Assembly (NCBI GenBank): GCA_022709445.1
Contig: JAKLIU010000108.1
Coordinates: 1 to 6,948, forward strand
Length of the DNA stretch: 6,948 bases
From: Spirochaetota bacterium
Lineage (GTDB): Bacteria > Spirochaetota > Spirochaetia > Treponematales > UBA12059
Direction: 5' to 3'
In this document: one piece after another, positions 1-5,578 of the stretch
Layout of the letters: the number at the start of each line of letters is the position of its first letter
Position numbering within the stretch: the first letter of the stretch is position 1
The notes under the pieces: generated by a model
Seen by the model: only the letters and a program-made list of their open reading frames with translations
The model's database searches: none
Told to the model about the DNA's origin: nothing
Translations under genes and position numbers: made by a program

Positions 1-96
1 GAGCGTCCCGAGCACCATCCAGGTGACCCTGGCGCTGGAGCGCCAATCGTGTATGTGGGGCGGGTGCGTCGCCGCCTCCGGGAGTGTTCGTTTCAT
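1..96 (-). CDS. rnfD: RnfD-like electron transport complex subunit D, N-terminal fragment
   Basis: Partial gene running off the left edge; only the first 32 codons are present. The ATG at 96-94 overlaps the TGA of rnfC (ATGA overlap, 4 nt), and an AAGGGA sequence inside the rnfC tail gives a ribosome binding site about 7 nt upstream. The peptide begins MKRTLPEAATHPPHIHDW and continues with RSSARVTWMVLGTL. This matches the usual RnfD/NqrB amino terminus, a short cytoplasmic lead with a PHI tripeptide and a Ser/Arg stretch followed by the first membrane helix. RnfD is an integral membrane subunit of the Rnf complex that carries covalently bound FMN and helps couple electron flow to ion transport; the flavinylation site would lie outside the window. 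Position immediately after rnfC fits the common rnfC-rnfD order. The call rests on a short stretch plus context, so it is probable rather than certain. Confidence 0.72.
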   Translation of the reverse strand, partial: MKRTLPEAATHPPHIHDWRSSARVTWMVLGTL

Positions 97-1394
97 CCGA
101 GGTTCCCTTCTGCCCGGTCGCCGGAAAAGCTCTCGACCAGGGGCAGGCGCGACCAGCACGAATACGCGCAGGCGCCGCAGAGCGTGCAGGATCCCAGGCC
201 CTCGGCGCGGGCCTGCGCGGTCCTGCCGGCCGCGAGCAGCTTGTACAGGAGGTGGGGCGACAGGCCCTCGGGGCAGGAGCGGACGCACTGGCCGCAGCGG
301 ACGCAGTGCCGCGTCGCCGCCGTCATGGTCTCGTGCCTGGTGAGGGCGAGGACGGCCCTGGTGGTCTTGGTGACCGGCACGTCCAGGCTGCCCGCGGAGT
401 GGCCCCTGAACGGGCCGTTCACTATGATGCGCTCGGGCGGGCCGACGAACCCGCCGCATTCCTCCACGAGATCGCCGATGGGGGTGCCTATCCTGGCCTT
501 GAGAATGTCCTGCCGCTTGAGGGCGCCGCCGCCCATGTAGACGTACTGCTCGATGTGGGCCTTGTTGGACACCACGGCGTCGTGGAGGGCGACGAGGGTG
601 CTGGGCTCCAGGATGAGCGGCCTGGGGCCGTCCTTCAGGACGGGAGCCAGGGCCTCCTCGAGCTGGTGCCGCATGTCCTGCGGGAAACGGCGCCTGAAGC
701 GCTCGGCCACGGCCTCGATGCCGGTTTCCTTGAACGATGCGAGCATGGAGTCGATCGACGCCTGCGGGAAGTCCGGGTCCACGGCCAGTATGACCGGTCC
801 CGACTGGGCGACTCGGGCCACGATGGCGCAGCCGTCCGTCACGTCCAGCGGCCGGGAACGCAGTATCTCCTCCTCCGCGCGCCGCCAGGCGTCCATCTCG
901 AGCGCGTTCACCACGAGGGGGAACCCTCCCGGCGAGGACTTGGCGGCGAGGAGGTCGTGCAGGGGCATCCGCTGGCCTACGCTGACGATGCCCTTCTCCT
1001 GCACGATGTGCATGATGTCGGTCTTGTTCAGGGACTTCCAGAGGTAGCGCTCCGGGCGCTTCCCGAGCACGCTGAAGGATCCTTCCAGGGAGACGACGAT
1101 GATGCCGCGTTCCCTGCCTCCGGGCATCCGCATCCGGGTGATGCGGCGCACGATGCCGGGGATCGGGGAATGGACGTTGGCGCTCCCCTTGCCGGAGGAC
1201 CTGGCGATCAGCTGGCCTTCCCTCACCTCGCCGCCCTCGGAGACCACGGGCCTGGCCTCGTGCGGTCCGTCGCAATCCCCGAGCGGGACGTAGGCGTTGA
1301 GCGGGAGGAACGCGTTTTCCATGGTGCCGGGCGAGAAGGGCGCCCGGTGCGGGACGGCCACGCCGCCCCTCTTGAAGCTACGCAAGCTGCTCAT
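93..1394 (-). CDS. rnfC: RnfC-like electron transport complex subunit C, iron-sulfur protein with degenerate flavin/NADH motifs
   Basis: 433 residues, normal for short RnfC proteins. RnfC is the peripheral subunit of the Rnf complex, usually the NADH-facing end that passes electrons between NADH and ferredoxin through FMN and two [4Fe-4S] clusters. Seen here: an N-terminal FKRGGVAVP stretch (residues 7-15); a barrel-sandwich domain with NVHSPIPGIVRRI (73-85); a central Rossmann-like region; an SLBB-like segment (about 302-350, GTPIGDLVEECGG and SLDVPVTK); and two ferredoxin clusters, C364-x2-C367-x2-C370-x3-C374-P and C403-x2-C406-x2-C409-x3-C413. The second cluster is followed by Trp rather than the usual Pro. 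The canonical glycine-rich GGAGFP segment is replaced by GIVSVGQRMPLHDLL (135-149), and the canonical N-x-AECEPY by NALEMDAW (163-170), so FMN/NADH binding may be altered. The ATG overlaps the preceding gene by 17 nt and has no well-spaced Shine-Dalgarno, which suggests translational coupling. Family call is firm; the electron donor is not. Confidence 0.9.
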   Translation of the reverse strand: MSSLRSFKRGGVAVPHRAPFSPGTMENAFLPLNAYVPLGDCDGPHEARPVVSEGGEVREGQLIARSSGKGSANVHSPIPGIVRRITRMRMPGGRERGIIVVSLEGSFSVLGKRPERYLWKSLNKTDIMHIVQEKGIVSVGQRMPLHDLLAAKSSPGGFPLVVNALEMDAWRRAEEEILRSRPLDVTDGCAIVARVAQSGPVILAVDPDFPQASIDSMLASFKETGIEAVAERFRRRFPQDMRHQLEEALAPVLKDGPRPLILEPSTLVALHDAVVSNKAHIEQYVYMGGGALKRQDILKARIGTPIGDLVEECGGFVGPPERIIVNGPFRGHSAGSLDVPVTKTTRAVLALTRHETMTAATRHCVRCGQCVRSCPEGLSPHLLYKLLAAGRTAQARAEGLGSCTLCGACAYSCWSRLPLVESFSGDRAEGNLG

Positions 1395-2907
1395 ATGCGG
1401 AGTCCGAGCCTTCCGTGACCGGCCGTTTCCTCATGGTGAGTCGGCGGCCCAGTAGAATGAGGCCCCAGACAGGAGCCAGGGCGATGATGGAGAACGCGGC
1501 GGCTGCCGAAGCGGGCCGTTCCCGGGTTTCGGGCCTTCCCGTCCCGGTATCCGCGGCGGCGGCCGGCAGCCCGGTTCCCCGGATGACGCAGGCCATTATA
1601 CCAGAACCGGCCACCAGTTGGGCAAGGTTCCCGGTCAGGTCCCCGAAGCCGGGCCGGGAACGCGCGTCCGTGGTTTCCATGCCTCCGTCGACCGGGCTGT
1701 ACTTGGATGCTCCCCAGGACGCCTCCCCCAGCCGGCCGTAGGTCAGCGCGAGCTGGTATGCGGCGTGGTCGCCTTCCGGGTCGTCGCTGCCTTCCACGGT
1801 CATGACCGCCGCCACCAGGGCCGATCCCGCCTTTCCGGCATCGTCCGGGATCCCGGCGCCCGGGCTGAAGAAGGCCAGGAGGATGGCCGAGGCGGCCAGG
1901 GCCAGGTTTGCGCCGCGCAGGGGCTTGAGCCGAGCCGTCTCCGTGGTCGCCATGATCGGCACGAAGACGGGCGACGGGTGCGCCAAACGGGCGGTTCCCG
2001 CGGTGGCCAGGCCCGTGGCCCTGGAGAAGACCAGCACGGACAGGCCGGCGGCGGCGAGGAGCGCGGGGATCGCGCGCGGCGTGAACGCGCAGAGGAGCGC
2101 CGCGCTGGCTGCGAACGGCGCCAAGGCGGCTAGCTGGCGCGCCGTTCGGAGTCTCCGGCGCCCGGTGCGGGCTCCCGCTGGAACCCGGGGCGGCGCGAGC
2201 TCGTGCAGGCCAAGCAGCGAGGACTGGAGGAGCAGGGACAGGAGCACCGGAGCGAGTCCCCGGGCGGCCGCGAGGGGCAGCCAGGTGCAGGCCAGGGCCA
2301 GCCTGAGCCAGGGATGGGAGCGCGGTCGGCGCCTGACGAGGTACAGCGCGTGCAGGACGGGCGCCAGCCACGCGAGCGCAGGTACCGAACCTCCCGCGCC
2401 GTGGCCCGTCAAGCCGGGGTCGTCCTCCACCAGGGGATCCGCAGCGATGCGGGAGAGGGCGTCCTTCGCGGCCGCCGGATGCGCCGATGCCGACCGGGCG
2501 ATGTAGAGCACTTGCCATTCCCCGCCGGCGGCGTCGCGGATCCGGAAGGCCGAGGCCAGGGCATCGAGGTACGGGGTGGACCGGGGATCGCCCTCCCGCA
2601 CCCGGCGCATCGCCTCCGACAGGGGCACGAGGCGGACCGAGGAAAAATCGCTGAGCGCCACCATGGCGCTGTCCGCATCCAGTATCTCCCCGGAGTCCAG
2701 GGGCGCGAGCGCCGAGCGGACCGCGGCCGGCTGGAGCGATGCGGGCACGGCGACGGCGAAAAAGTCCCGGCGTCCGCGGGGCGCGACGAGGACCGAAAGC
2801 GCGACGAGGGCGATGAGAGCGATGATGCCGGGCACGGCCACGGCCGGCCTGGCGATCGGCCACGGGGTACCGCGTCGTGGAAACGACGTTCCGGGGATGC
2901 GGGGCAT
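1378..2907 (-). CDS. Unrecognised multi-pass membrane protein in the rnf operon
   Basis: 509 residues with no motif I can assign to a known family. A hydrophobic helix lies near the amino end (about 23-42). A polar domain follows (about 48-170, containing FFAVAVPASLQP and GGEWQVLYIARSA). Then comes a cluster of membrane segments (roughly 176-191, 201-236, 257-275, 278-297 and 332-348), a second polar domain (350-466, with DDPEGDHAAYQLALTYGRLG), and a final helix (about 469-487) followed by a basic tail, RRLTMRKR. The basic tail suggests a cytoplasmic carboxyl end, so the 350-466 domain would be extracytoplasmic. The start ATG is 7 nt after the TAG of the DUF212 gene, with an AGGGGA sequence overlapping that stop. 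The carboxyl end overlaps rnfC by 17 nt. This reading frame was chosen over an overlapping one because it gives coherent hydrophobic helices, while the other is Arg/Pro/Gly-rich. I recall an uncharacterised membrane protein beside rnfC in treponemes, but cannot check homology. A role in Rnf assembly or membrane anchoring is inference only. Confidence 0.82.
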   Translation of the reverse strand: MPRIPGTSFPRRGTPWPIARPAVAVPGIIALIALVALSVLVAPRGRRDFFAVAVPASLQPAAVRSALAPLDSGEILDADSAMVALSDFSSVRLVPLSEAMRRVREGDPRSTPYLDALASAFRIRDAAGGEWQVLYIARSASAHPAAAKDALSRIAADPLVEDDPGLTGHGAGGSVPALAWLAPVLHALYLVRRRPRSHPWLRLALACTWLPLAAARGLAPVLLSLLLQSSLLGLHELAPPRVPAGARTGRRRLRTARQLAALAPFAASAALLCAFTPRAIPALLAAAGLSVLVFSRATGLATAGTARLAHPSPVFVPIMATTETARLKPLRGANLALAASAILLAFFSPGAGIPDDAGKAGSALVAAVMTVEGSDDPEGDHAAYQLALTYGRLGEASWGASKYSPVDGGMETTDARSRPGFGDLTGNLAQLVAGSGIMACVIRGTGLPAAAADTGTGRPETRERPASAAAAFSIIALAPVWGLILLGRRLTMRKRPVTEGSDSAYEQLA

Positions 2908-2914
2908 GGTTCCC

Positions 2915-3397
2915 CTACAGCGTGCAGACCGCGAGGGCGATGAAGAAGCCCATGAGGCTCCCTACGATCACCTGCGGTACGGTGTGGCCGTGGATTTCCT
3001 TGACGGGCTTGAAGGCTATGCGGAGGCGTTTCGACACCCTCGTGCCCAGCGCGTTGAGCGCGTGGGCCTGGACCCCCGCGGCCCTGCGCACGCCCAGTGC
3101 GTCGCGTATCACCACCAGGGCGAAGAAGATGGAGAGCGCGAACAGGTCGGAACCCGGCCCGCTGGAGAAGGCGGCGGCGGTGGCGATGGAGATGGCCAGG
3201 GCGCTGTGGCTGGACGGCATGCCGCCGGTCCGCCACATCAGGGTGGCGAAGACCTCGGCCATGGAACCGGCCCGGTTCCTGAGCAGGCTGATCACGGCCT
3301 TGGCGAACTGCGCCATGAACAGGCTCATCGCGGCGGAGAGGAACACGGGATTCCTGAACAGGGCGGTGAAGAGCTCCGGGCGCGTCGCATCCATCAT
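2915..3397 (-). CDS. DUF212 family membrane protein, divergent PAP2 / acid phosphatase-haloperoxidase related
   Basis: 160 residues from the chosen ATG, close to the family's usual 140-160. Signature segments in order: NPVFLSAAMSLFMAQFAKAV (about 16-35, first membrane helix, with the AQ-x-K pattern of the family), GGMPSSHSALA (58-68), DALGVRRAAGVQAHALN (99-115), and HGHTVPQVIVGSLMGFF (136-152). The PSSHS and GHT-type motifs correspond to the phosphate-binding Ser/His and the catalytic His of PAP2 lipid phosphatases, so a membrane phosphatase acting on a lipid or polyprenyl phosphate is plausible; no substrate is established for DUF212. Start choice is uncertain: ATG at 3397 (weak GGA upstream), ATG at 3394, or TTG at 3412 with AAGGGA 7 nt upstream. 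A TTG at 3430 looks more like a -35 element. This is the first gene of the minus-strand operon that leads into rnfC and rnfD. Confidence 0.88.
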   Translation of the reverse strand: MMDATRPELFTALFRNPVFLSAAMSLFMAQFAKAVISLLRNRAGSMAEVFATLMWRTGGMPSSHSALAISIATAAAFSSGPGSDLFALSIFFALVVIRDALGVRRAAGVQAHALNALGTRVSKRLRIAFKPVKEIHGHTVPQVIVGSLMGFFIALAVCTL

Positions 3398-3401
3398 TTG
3401 A

Positions 3402-3430
3402 ATTTCCGGCAAATGCCGTTCCCTTGTCAA
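3402..3430 (-). promoter_or_regulatory. Possible promoter of the minus-strand DUF212-rnf operon
   Basis: On the minus strand TTGACA (3430-3425) is a perfect -35 hexamer. With a 17-18 nt spacer it is followed by GGAAAT or GAAATT (about 3407-3401), a poor -10 match (3 of 6). A start from here would fall at about 3397-3394, right at the two ATG codons, giving a leaderless or nearly leaderless message. The -10 is weak, so this is tentative. Confidence 0.3.
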
Positions 3431-3433
3431 GCG

Positions 3434-3501
3434 GTAATTGTCTCCTCCGGAGCCGTGTCTTCTACGAAGCCGCGTCTCCTGCTGAGCCGCGGCTCCGGAG
3501 G
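3434..3501. repeat. Degenerate 17-nt tandem repeat, three clear units plus one partial
   Basis: Units begin at exact 17-nt spacing. The unit at 3451 is AGCCGTGTCTTCTACGA, at 3468 AGCCGCGTCTCCTGCTG, and at 3485 AGCCGCGGCTCCGGAGG. Neighbouring units share 12 of 17 and 13 of 17 bases by eye. A more divergent unit at 3434 keeps the core GTCTCCT in register. The array fills the middle of the divergent intergenic region and partly coincides with an inverted repeat. It could be a set of regulator binding sites, or simply a decayed tandem duplication. Confidence 0.55.
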
Positions 3502-3505
3502 AGAC
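3440..3505. repeat. Perfect 16-bp inverted repeat in the divergent intergenic region
   Basis: The left arm at 3440-3455 (GTCTCCTCCGGAGCCG) is the exact reverse complement of the right arm at 3490-3505, with 34 nt between. A 12-bp perfect palindrome, GAGCCGCGGCTC (3484-3495), is nested at the right arm, so alternative foldings exist. No T-run follows on either strand and both flanking genes start outward from here. An operator or DNA-structural element is therefore more likely than a terminator. No known regulator motif is recognised. Confidence 0.65.
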
Positions 3506-3524
3506 GCTGGATGATGGGCGAGGC

Positions 3525-3553
3525 TTGACGGCCCACCCCGCCGGGCATACGAT
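3525..3553 (+). promoter_or_regulatory. Sigma70-type promoter of the pseudouridine synthase gene
   Basis: TTGACG (3525-3530, 5 of 6 to the -35 consensus) is separated by exactly 17 nt from TACGAT (3548-3553, 4 of 6 to the -10 consensus). Only 5 nt lie between the -10 box and the ATG at 3559, so transcription should begin at about the A of the start codon. No Shine-Dalgarno is present upstream of that ATG, which agrees with a leaderless message. Confidence 0.6.
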
Positions 3554-3558
3554 GCGCC

Positions 3559-4545
3559 ATGCCTTGGATCGCCCACAGGCTCGTCGCCGGCTCGGATGAC
3601 GACGGCCGCCGCCTCGACCGCATCGTCAGGGTGCTCATGCCCGACGCTCCGCTGTCCGCCCTCTACCGCATGTTCCGCGCGGGCGACATCAGGCTGAACG
3701 GCGAACGGGTCACCGGCGACCGGCGGGTATGCACCGGCGATGCAATAGAGCTCCGCTTGCCCTCCGGGGCACCGCCGCCCGTTCTCCCCGGCGACCGGCC
3801 CCCGGCCGAAGCCACGCCCGCGGCCGGGCGGGCTTTCGAGGCCATGATCATCGCGCGGACGCCGGACCTCATCGTGGTGGACAAGCCGCGCGGCATGCTC
3901 ACCCACGGACCCGGCGGGGTCGACGAACTGGCCGCGGCCTGCCTGTCCGGCACGGCCTCCGCCTCCCTGGCGTTCAGGCCCGCTCCCCTCCACCGGCTGG
4001 ACCGCAACACCACGGGCGCCCTGGTGCTGTCCGCCAGCATCAGGGGCGCCAGGGCCTTCAGCGCGGCCCTGCGCGACGGCCTCGTGCGCAAGGAGTACCT
4101 GGCCCTGCTGGACGGGAATCTCGCGGGTCCCGCGGATTGGCGGGACGGACTCTCGCGCGACGGCGAACGGGGCGTCAGCGCGGTGGAGATGCCGGGCGGC
4201 GACGGCCACCCGTCTTCGCTGGCCGCGAAGGCAGCCTGGACAATGCTCGAGCCCCTGTGCGGGGACGGCGTACGCACCCTGGCCCGCGTCAGGATCATGA
4301 CCGGCCTGACCCACCAGATCCGGGCCCAGTGCGCCGCCCACGGCCATCCGCTCGCCGGCGACGCCAAGTACGGCGGATCAGGCCTGTCCGGCGGCTACAT
4401 CCTGCATTGCGCCCGGCTCGAGTTTCCCCGGGGCGGCGAGGCAGAGTTCCCCCCTCCGGTCGACGCTCCCCTGCCCCCCTCCGCCTGCGCCGCCCTGGAC
4501 GGCCTGTTCGGCGCTTCCTGGTGTTCAGTGCCCGCCTGGCGCTGA
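3559..4545 (+). CDS. RluA/RluC-family 23S rRNA pseudouridine synthase
   Basis: 328 residues, a usual length for the S4-containing RluA family. These enzymes isomerise specific uridines in RNA to pseudouridine; members with an S4 domain usually act on 23S rRNA in the cytoplasm. The N-terminal S4-like RNA-binding domain covers about 17-65 (RRLDRIVRVLMPD, then RAGDIRLNGERV). The catalytic domain opens with LIVVDKPRGMLTHG (104-117), contains the active-site motif HRLDRNTTG (145-153, catalytic Asp148), the KEYLAL segment (178-183), and the C-terminal motif THQIRAQCAAHGHPLAGDAK with YGG (251-273). Thr replaces the commoner Ser in HRLDxxTSG, a conservative change. The pattern is nearest RluC by eye, but RluD or another paralogue is possible, so no symbol is given. 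The ATG lacks a Shine-Dalgarno and sits 5 nt after the promoter -10 box. The gene diverges from the DUF212-rnf operon. Confidence 0.93.
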   Translation: MPWIAHRLVAGSDDDGRRLDRIVRVLMPDAPLSALYRMFRAGDIRLNGERVTGDRRVCTGDAIELRLPSGAPPPVLPGDRPPAEATPAAGRAFEAMIIARTPDLIVVDKPRGMLTHGPGGVDELAAACLSGTASASLAFRPAPLHRLDRNTTGALVLSASIRGARAFSAALRDGLVRKEYLALLDGNLAGPADWRDGLSRDGERGVSAVEMPGGDGHPSSLAAKAAWTMLEPLCGDGVRTLARVRIMTGLTHQIRAQCAAHGHPLAGDAKYGGSGLSGGYILHCARLEFPRGGEAEFPPPVDAPLPPSACAALDGLFGASWCSVPAWR

Positions 4546-4547
4546 AA

Positions 4548-4568
4548 CCGCTTGATAAGCGGGCCCGC
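4548..4568. other. Overlapping hairpins after the pseudouridine synthase gene
   Basis: CCGCTT (4548-4553), a GAT loop, and AAGCGG (4557-4562) form a perfect 6-bp stem three bases after the stop codon. The 3' arm overlaps a 10-bp palindrome, GCGGGCCCGC (4559-4568), so the two structures exclude each other. There is no U-tract, so an intrinsic terminator is not supported. The first stem covers the -35-like hexamer of the next gene. Confidence 0.35.
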
Positions 4569-4580
4569 TGGCGGTACCCT
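4552..4580 (+). promoter_or_regulatory. Possible promoter of the hflK-hflC operon
   Basis: TTGATA (4552-4557, 5 of 6 to the -35 consensus) lies 17 nt before TACCCT (4575-4580, keeping the T-A and final T of the -10 box). The predicted start is near 4586, which would leave a leader of about 15 nt carrying the hflK ribosome binding site. The -10 match is modest. The spacing equals that of the promoter upstream of the pseudouridine synthase. Confidence 0.4.
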
Positions 4581-4588
4581 AGGTCATT

Positions 4589-4595
4589 GAGGAGG
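4589..4595 (+). promoter_or_regulatory. Ribosome binding site of hflK
   Basis: GAGGAGG ends 5 nt before the ATG at 4601. It is the strongest Shine-Dalgarno sequence in the window and fixes the hflK start. Confidence 0.75.
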
Positions 4596-4600
4596 CTCCG

Positions 4601-5578
4601 ATGCCAGAACGAAACGTGACGCCCGTAACGGGGCTTTTGAAACCGGCCTACATCATCGCGGGCTTGGTCGTGCTCGCGGCCATCGTCCTGTTCTCCACCA
4701 GCTTCTACGTGGTCGACGAGACCGAGCAGGCCGTGCTGCTCACCTTCGGCAAGTACACGTCCACCGAGGATCCGGGCCTGCATTTCAAGCTGCCCTTCGG
4801 CATCCAGCGCAATTACAACGTGCCGACCAAGATCTACCAGTCCGAGCAGTTCGGATTCCGGGAGCTCAAGCCTGGCGTCGTGAGCGAGTACGACGACGGG
4901 TCCGCGTACGACGGCGAGTCGATCATGCTCACCGGCGACCTGAACATCGTGGACGTGGAATGGGTCATACAGTACCAGATCCGCGACCCGAGGGCCTGGT
5001 TGTTCAACACCGAGGACCGGCACCGGACGATCAGGGACATCAGCCAGTCCGTCGTCAACCTGCTCGTCGGGGACCGCAACATACTCGACGTGCTGGGCGC
5101 GGCCCGGCTGTCGATCGAGTCCGAAGGGCGCATCCTCATGAACAACATCCTGCAGGGCTACGGCCTGGGCATCGAGATCATGGCGGTCCAGCTCCAGAAC
5201 ATCGTACCGCCCGAAGGCGTCACCGCCGCGTTCCAGGACGTGAACAAGGCCCAGCAGGACATGAACCGCCTCATCAACGAGGGCAAGGAAGCCTACAACG
5301 CCGAGATACCCAAGGCGCGTGGCGAGGCCGACCGCATCGTGCAGGTCGCCAAGGGCTATGCCGCTGAGCGCGTCAACAAGGCCAACGGCGACGTCGCCCG
5401 CTTCATCTCGGTCTACGAGGAATACCGCAAGGCTCCGGAGGTCACCCGGGCCCGGCTGTACTACGAGATGATGGAAGAGATATTCGCCGATGCCTCCGGC
5501 GTCGAGCTGATCGACAGCGAGCTGGGCAACCTGGTCCCGATCAAGACCCTGGGCGCCGCCGTTACGGGAGGTCGATGA
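4601..5578 (+). CDS. hflK: HflK, SPFH/band 7 membrane protein of the HflKC complex
   Basis: 325 residues. HflK pairs with HflC in a membrane-anchored assembly that encloses and modulates the FtsH protease in bacteria where it has been studied. A short amino end is followed by one membrane helix (about 16-37), then the SPFH domain beginning FYVVDETEQAVLLTFGKY (35-52) and including DPGLHFKLPFGIQ (57-69) and VEWVIQYQIRDPRAWLFN (119-136). The HflK-type signature is at 202-288: VPPEGVTAAFQDVNKAQQDM, then EAYNAEIPKARGEA, GDVARFISVYEEY and KAPEVTRARLYYE. The stretch at about 205-270 is helical and charged, consistent with the long coiled-coil wall. The protein is shorter than E. coli HflK (about 420) because the glycine-rich amino-terminal extension and the long carboxyl tail are absent. 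It has a strong ribosome binding site and ends in a TGATG overlap or near-overlap with hflC. Confidence 0.94.
   Translation: MPERNVTPVTGLLKPAYIIAGLVVLAAIVLFSTSFYVVDETEQAVLLTFGKYTSTEDPGLHFKLPFGIQRNYNVPTKIYQSEQFGFRELKPGVVSEYDDGSAYDGESIMLTGDLNIVDVEWVIQYQIRDPRAWLFNTEDRHRTIRDISQSVVNLLVGDRNILDVLGAARLSIESEGRILMNNILQGYGLGIEIMAVQLQNIVPPEGVTAAFQDVNKAQQDMNRLINEGKEAYNAEIPKARGEADRIVQVAKGYAAERVNKANGDVARFISVYEEYRKAPEVTRARLYYEMMEEIFADASGVELIDSELGNLVPIKTLGAAVTGGR
5566..5571 (+). promoter_or_regulatory. Ribosome binding site deciding the hflC start
   Basis: GGGAGG lies inside the last hflK codons. It is 3 nt from the ATG at 5575 and 6 nt from the in-frame ATG at 5578, so the second ATG has the better spacing and may be the real start (TGATG overlap with the hflK stop). 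Confidence 0.5.

Noticed and set aside
84..1418. A 444-codon plus-strand open frame opposite rnfC
   Set aside because: It lies antisense to a gene with clear RnfC motifs, and its product is a low-complexity Gly/Ala/Arg/His-rich string with no motif. Long antisense frames are expected at this GC content.
1391..2863. A 490-codon minus-strand open frame overlapping the membrane protein gene
   Set aside because: Its translation is dominated by Arg, Pro and Gly with no hydrophobic helices, while the 509-codon frame gives coherent membrane segments and suitable junctions with both neighbours.
3398..3430. Extension of the DUF212 protein to TTG at 3430
   Set aside because: That TTG is part of a perfect TTGACA hexamer, has no Shine-Dalgarno, and the added residues are not typical of the family. 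The ATG pair at 3397/3394 is preferred, with TTG at 3412 left open.
3440..3505. The 16-bp inverted repeat as a rho-independent terminator
   Set aside because: Both neighbouring genes are transcribed away from it, and no T-run follows either arm.
3427..4347. A 306-codon minus-strand open frame opposite the pseudouridine synthase
   Set aside because: It has no motif and is the shadow of a gene with complete RluA signatures. It would also overlap the promoter region and repeat element.
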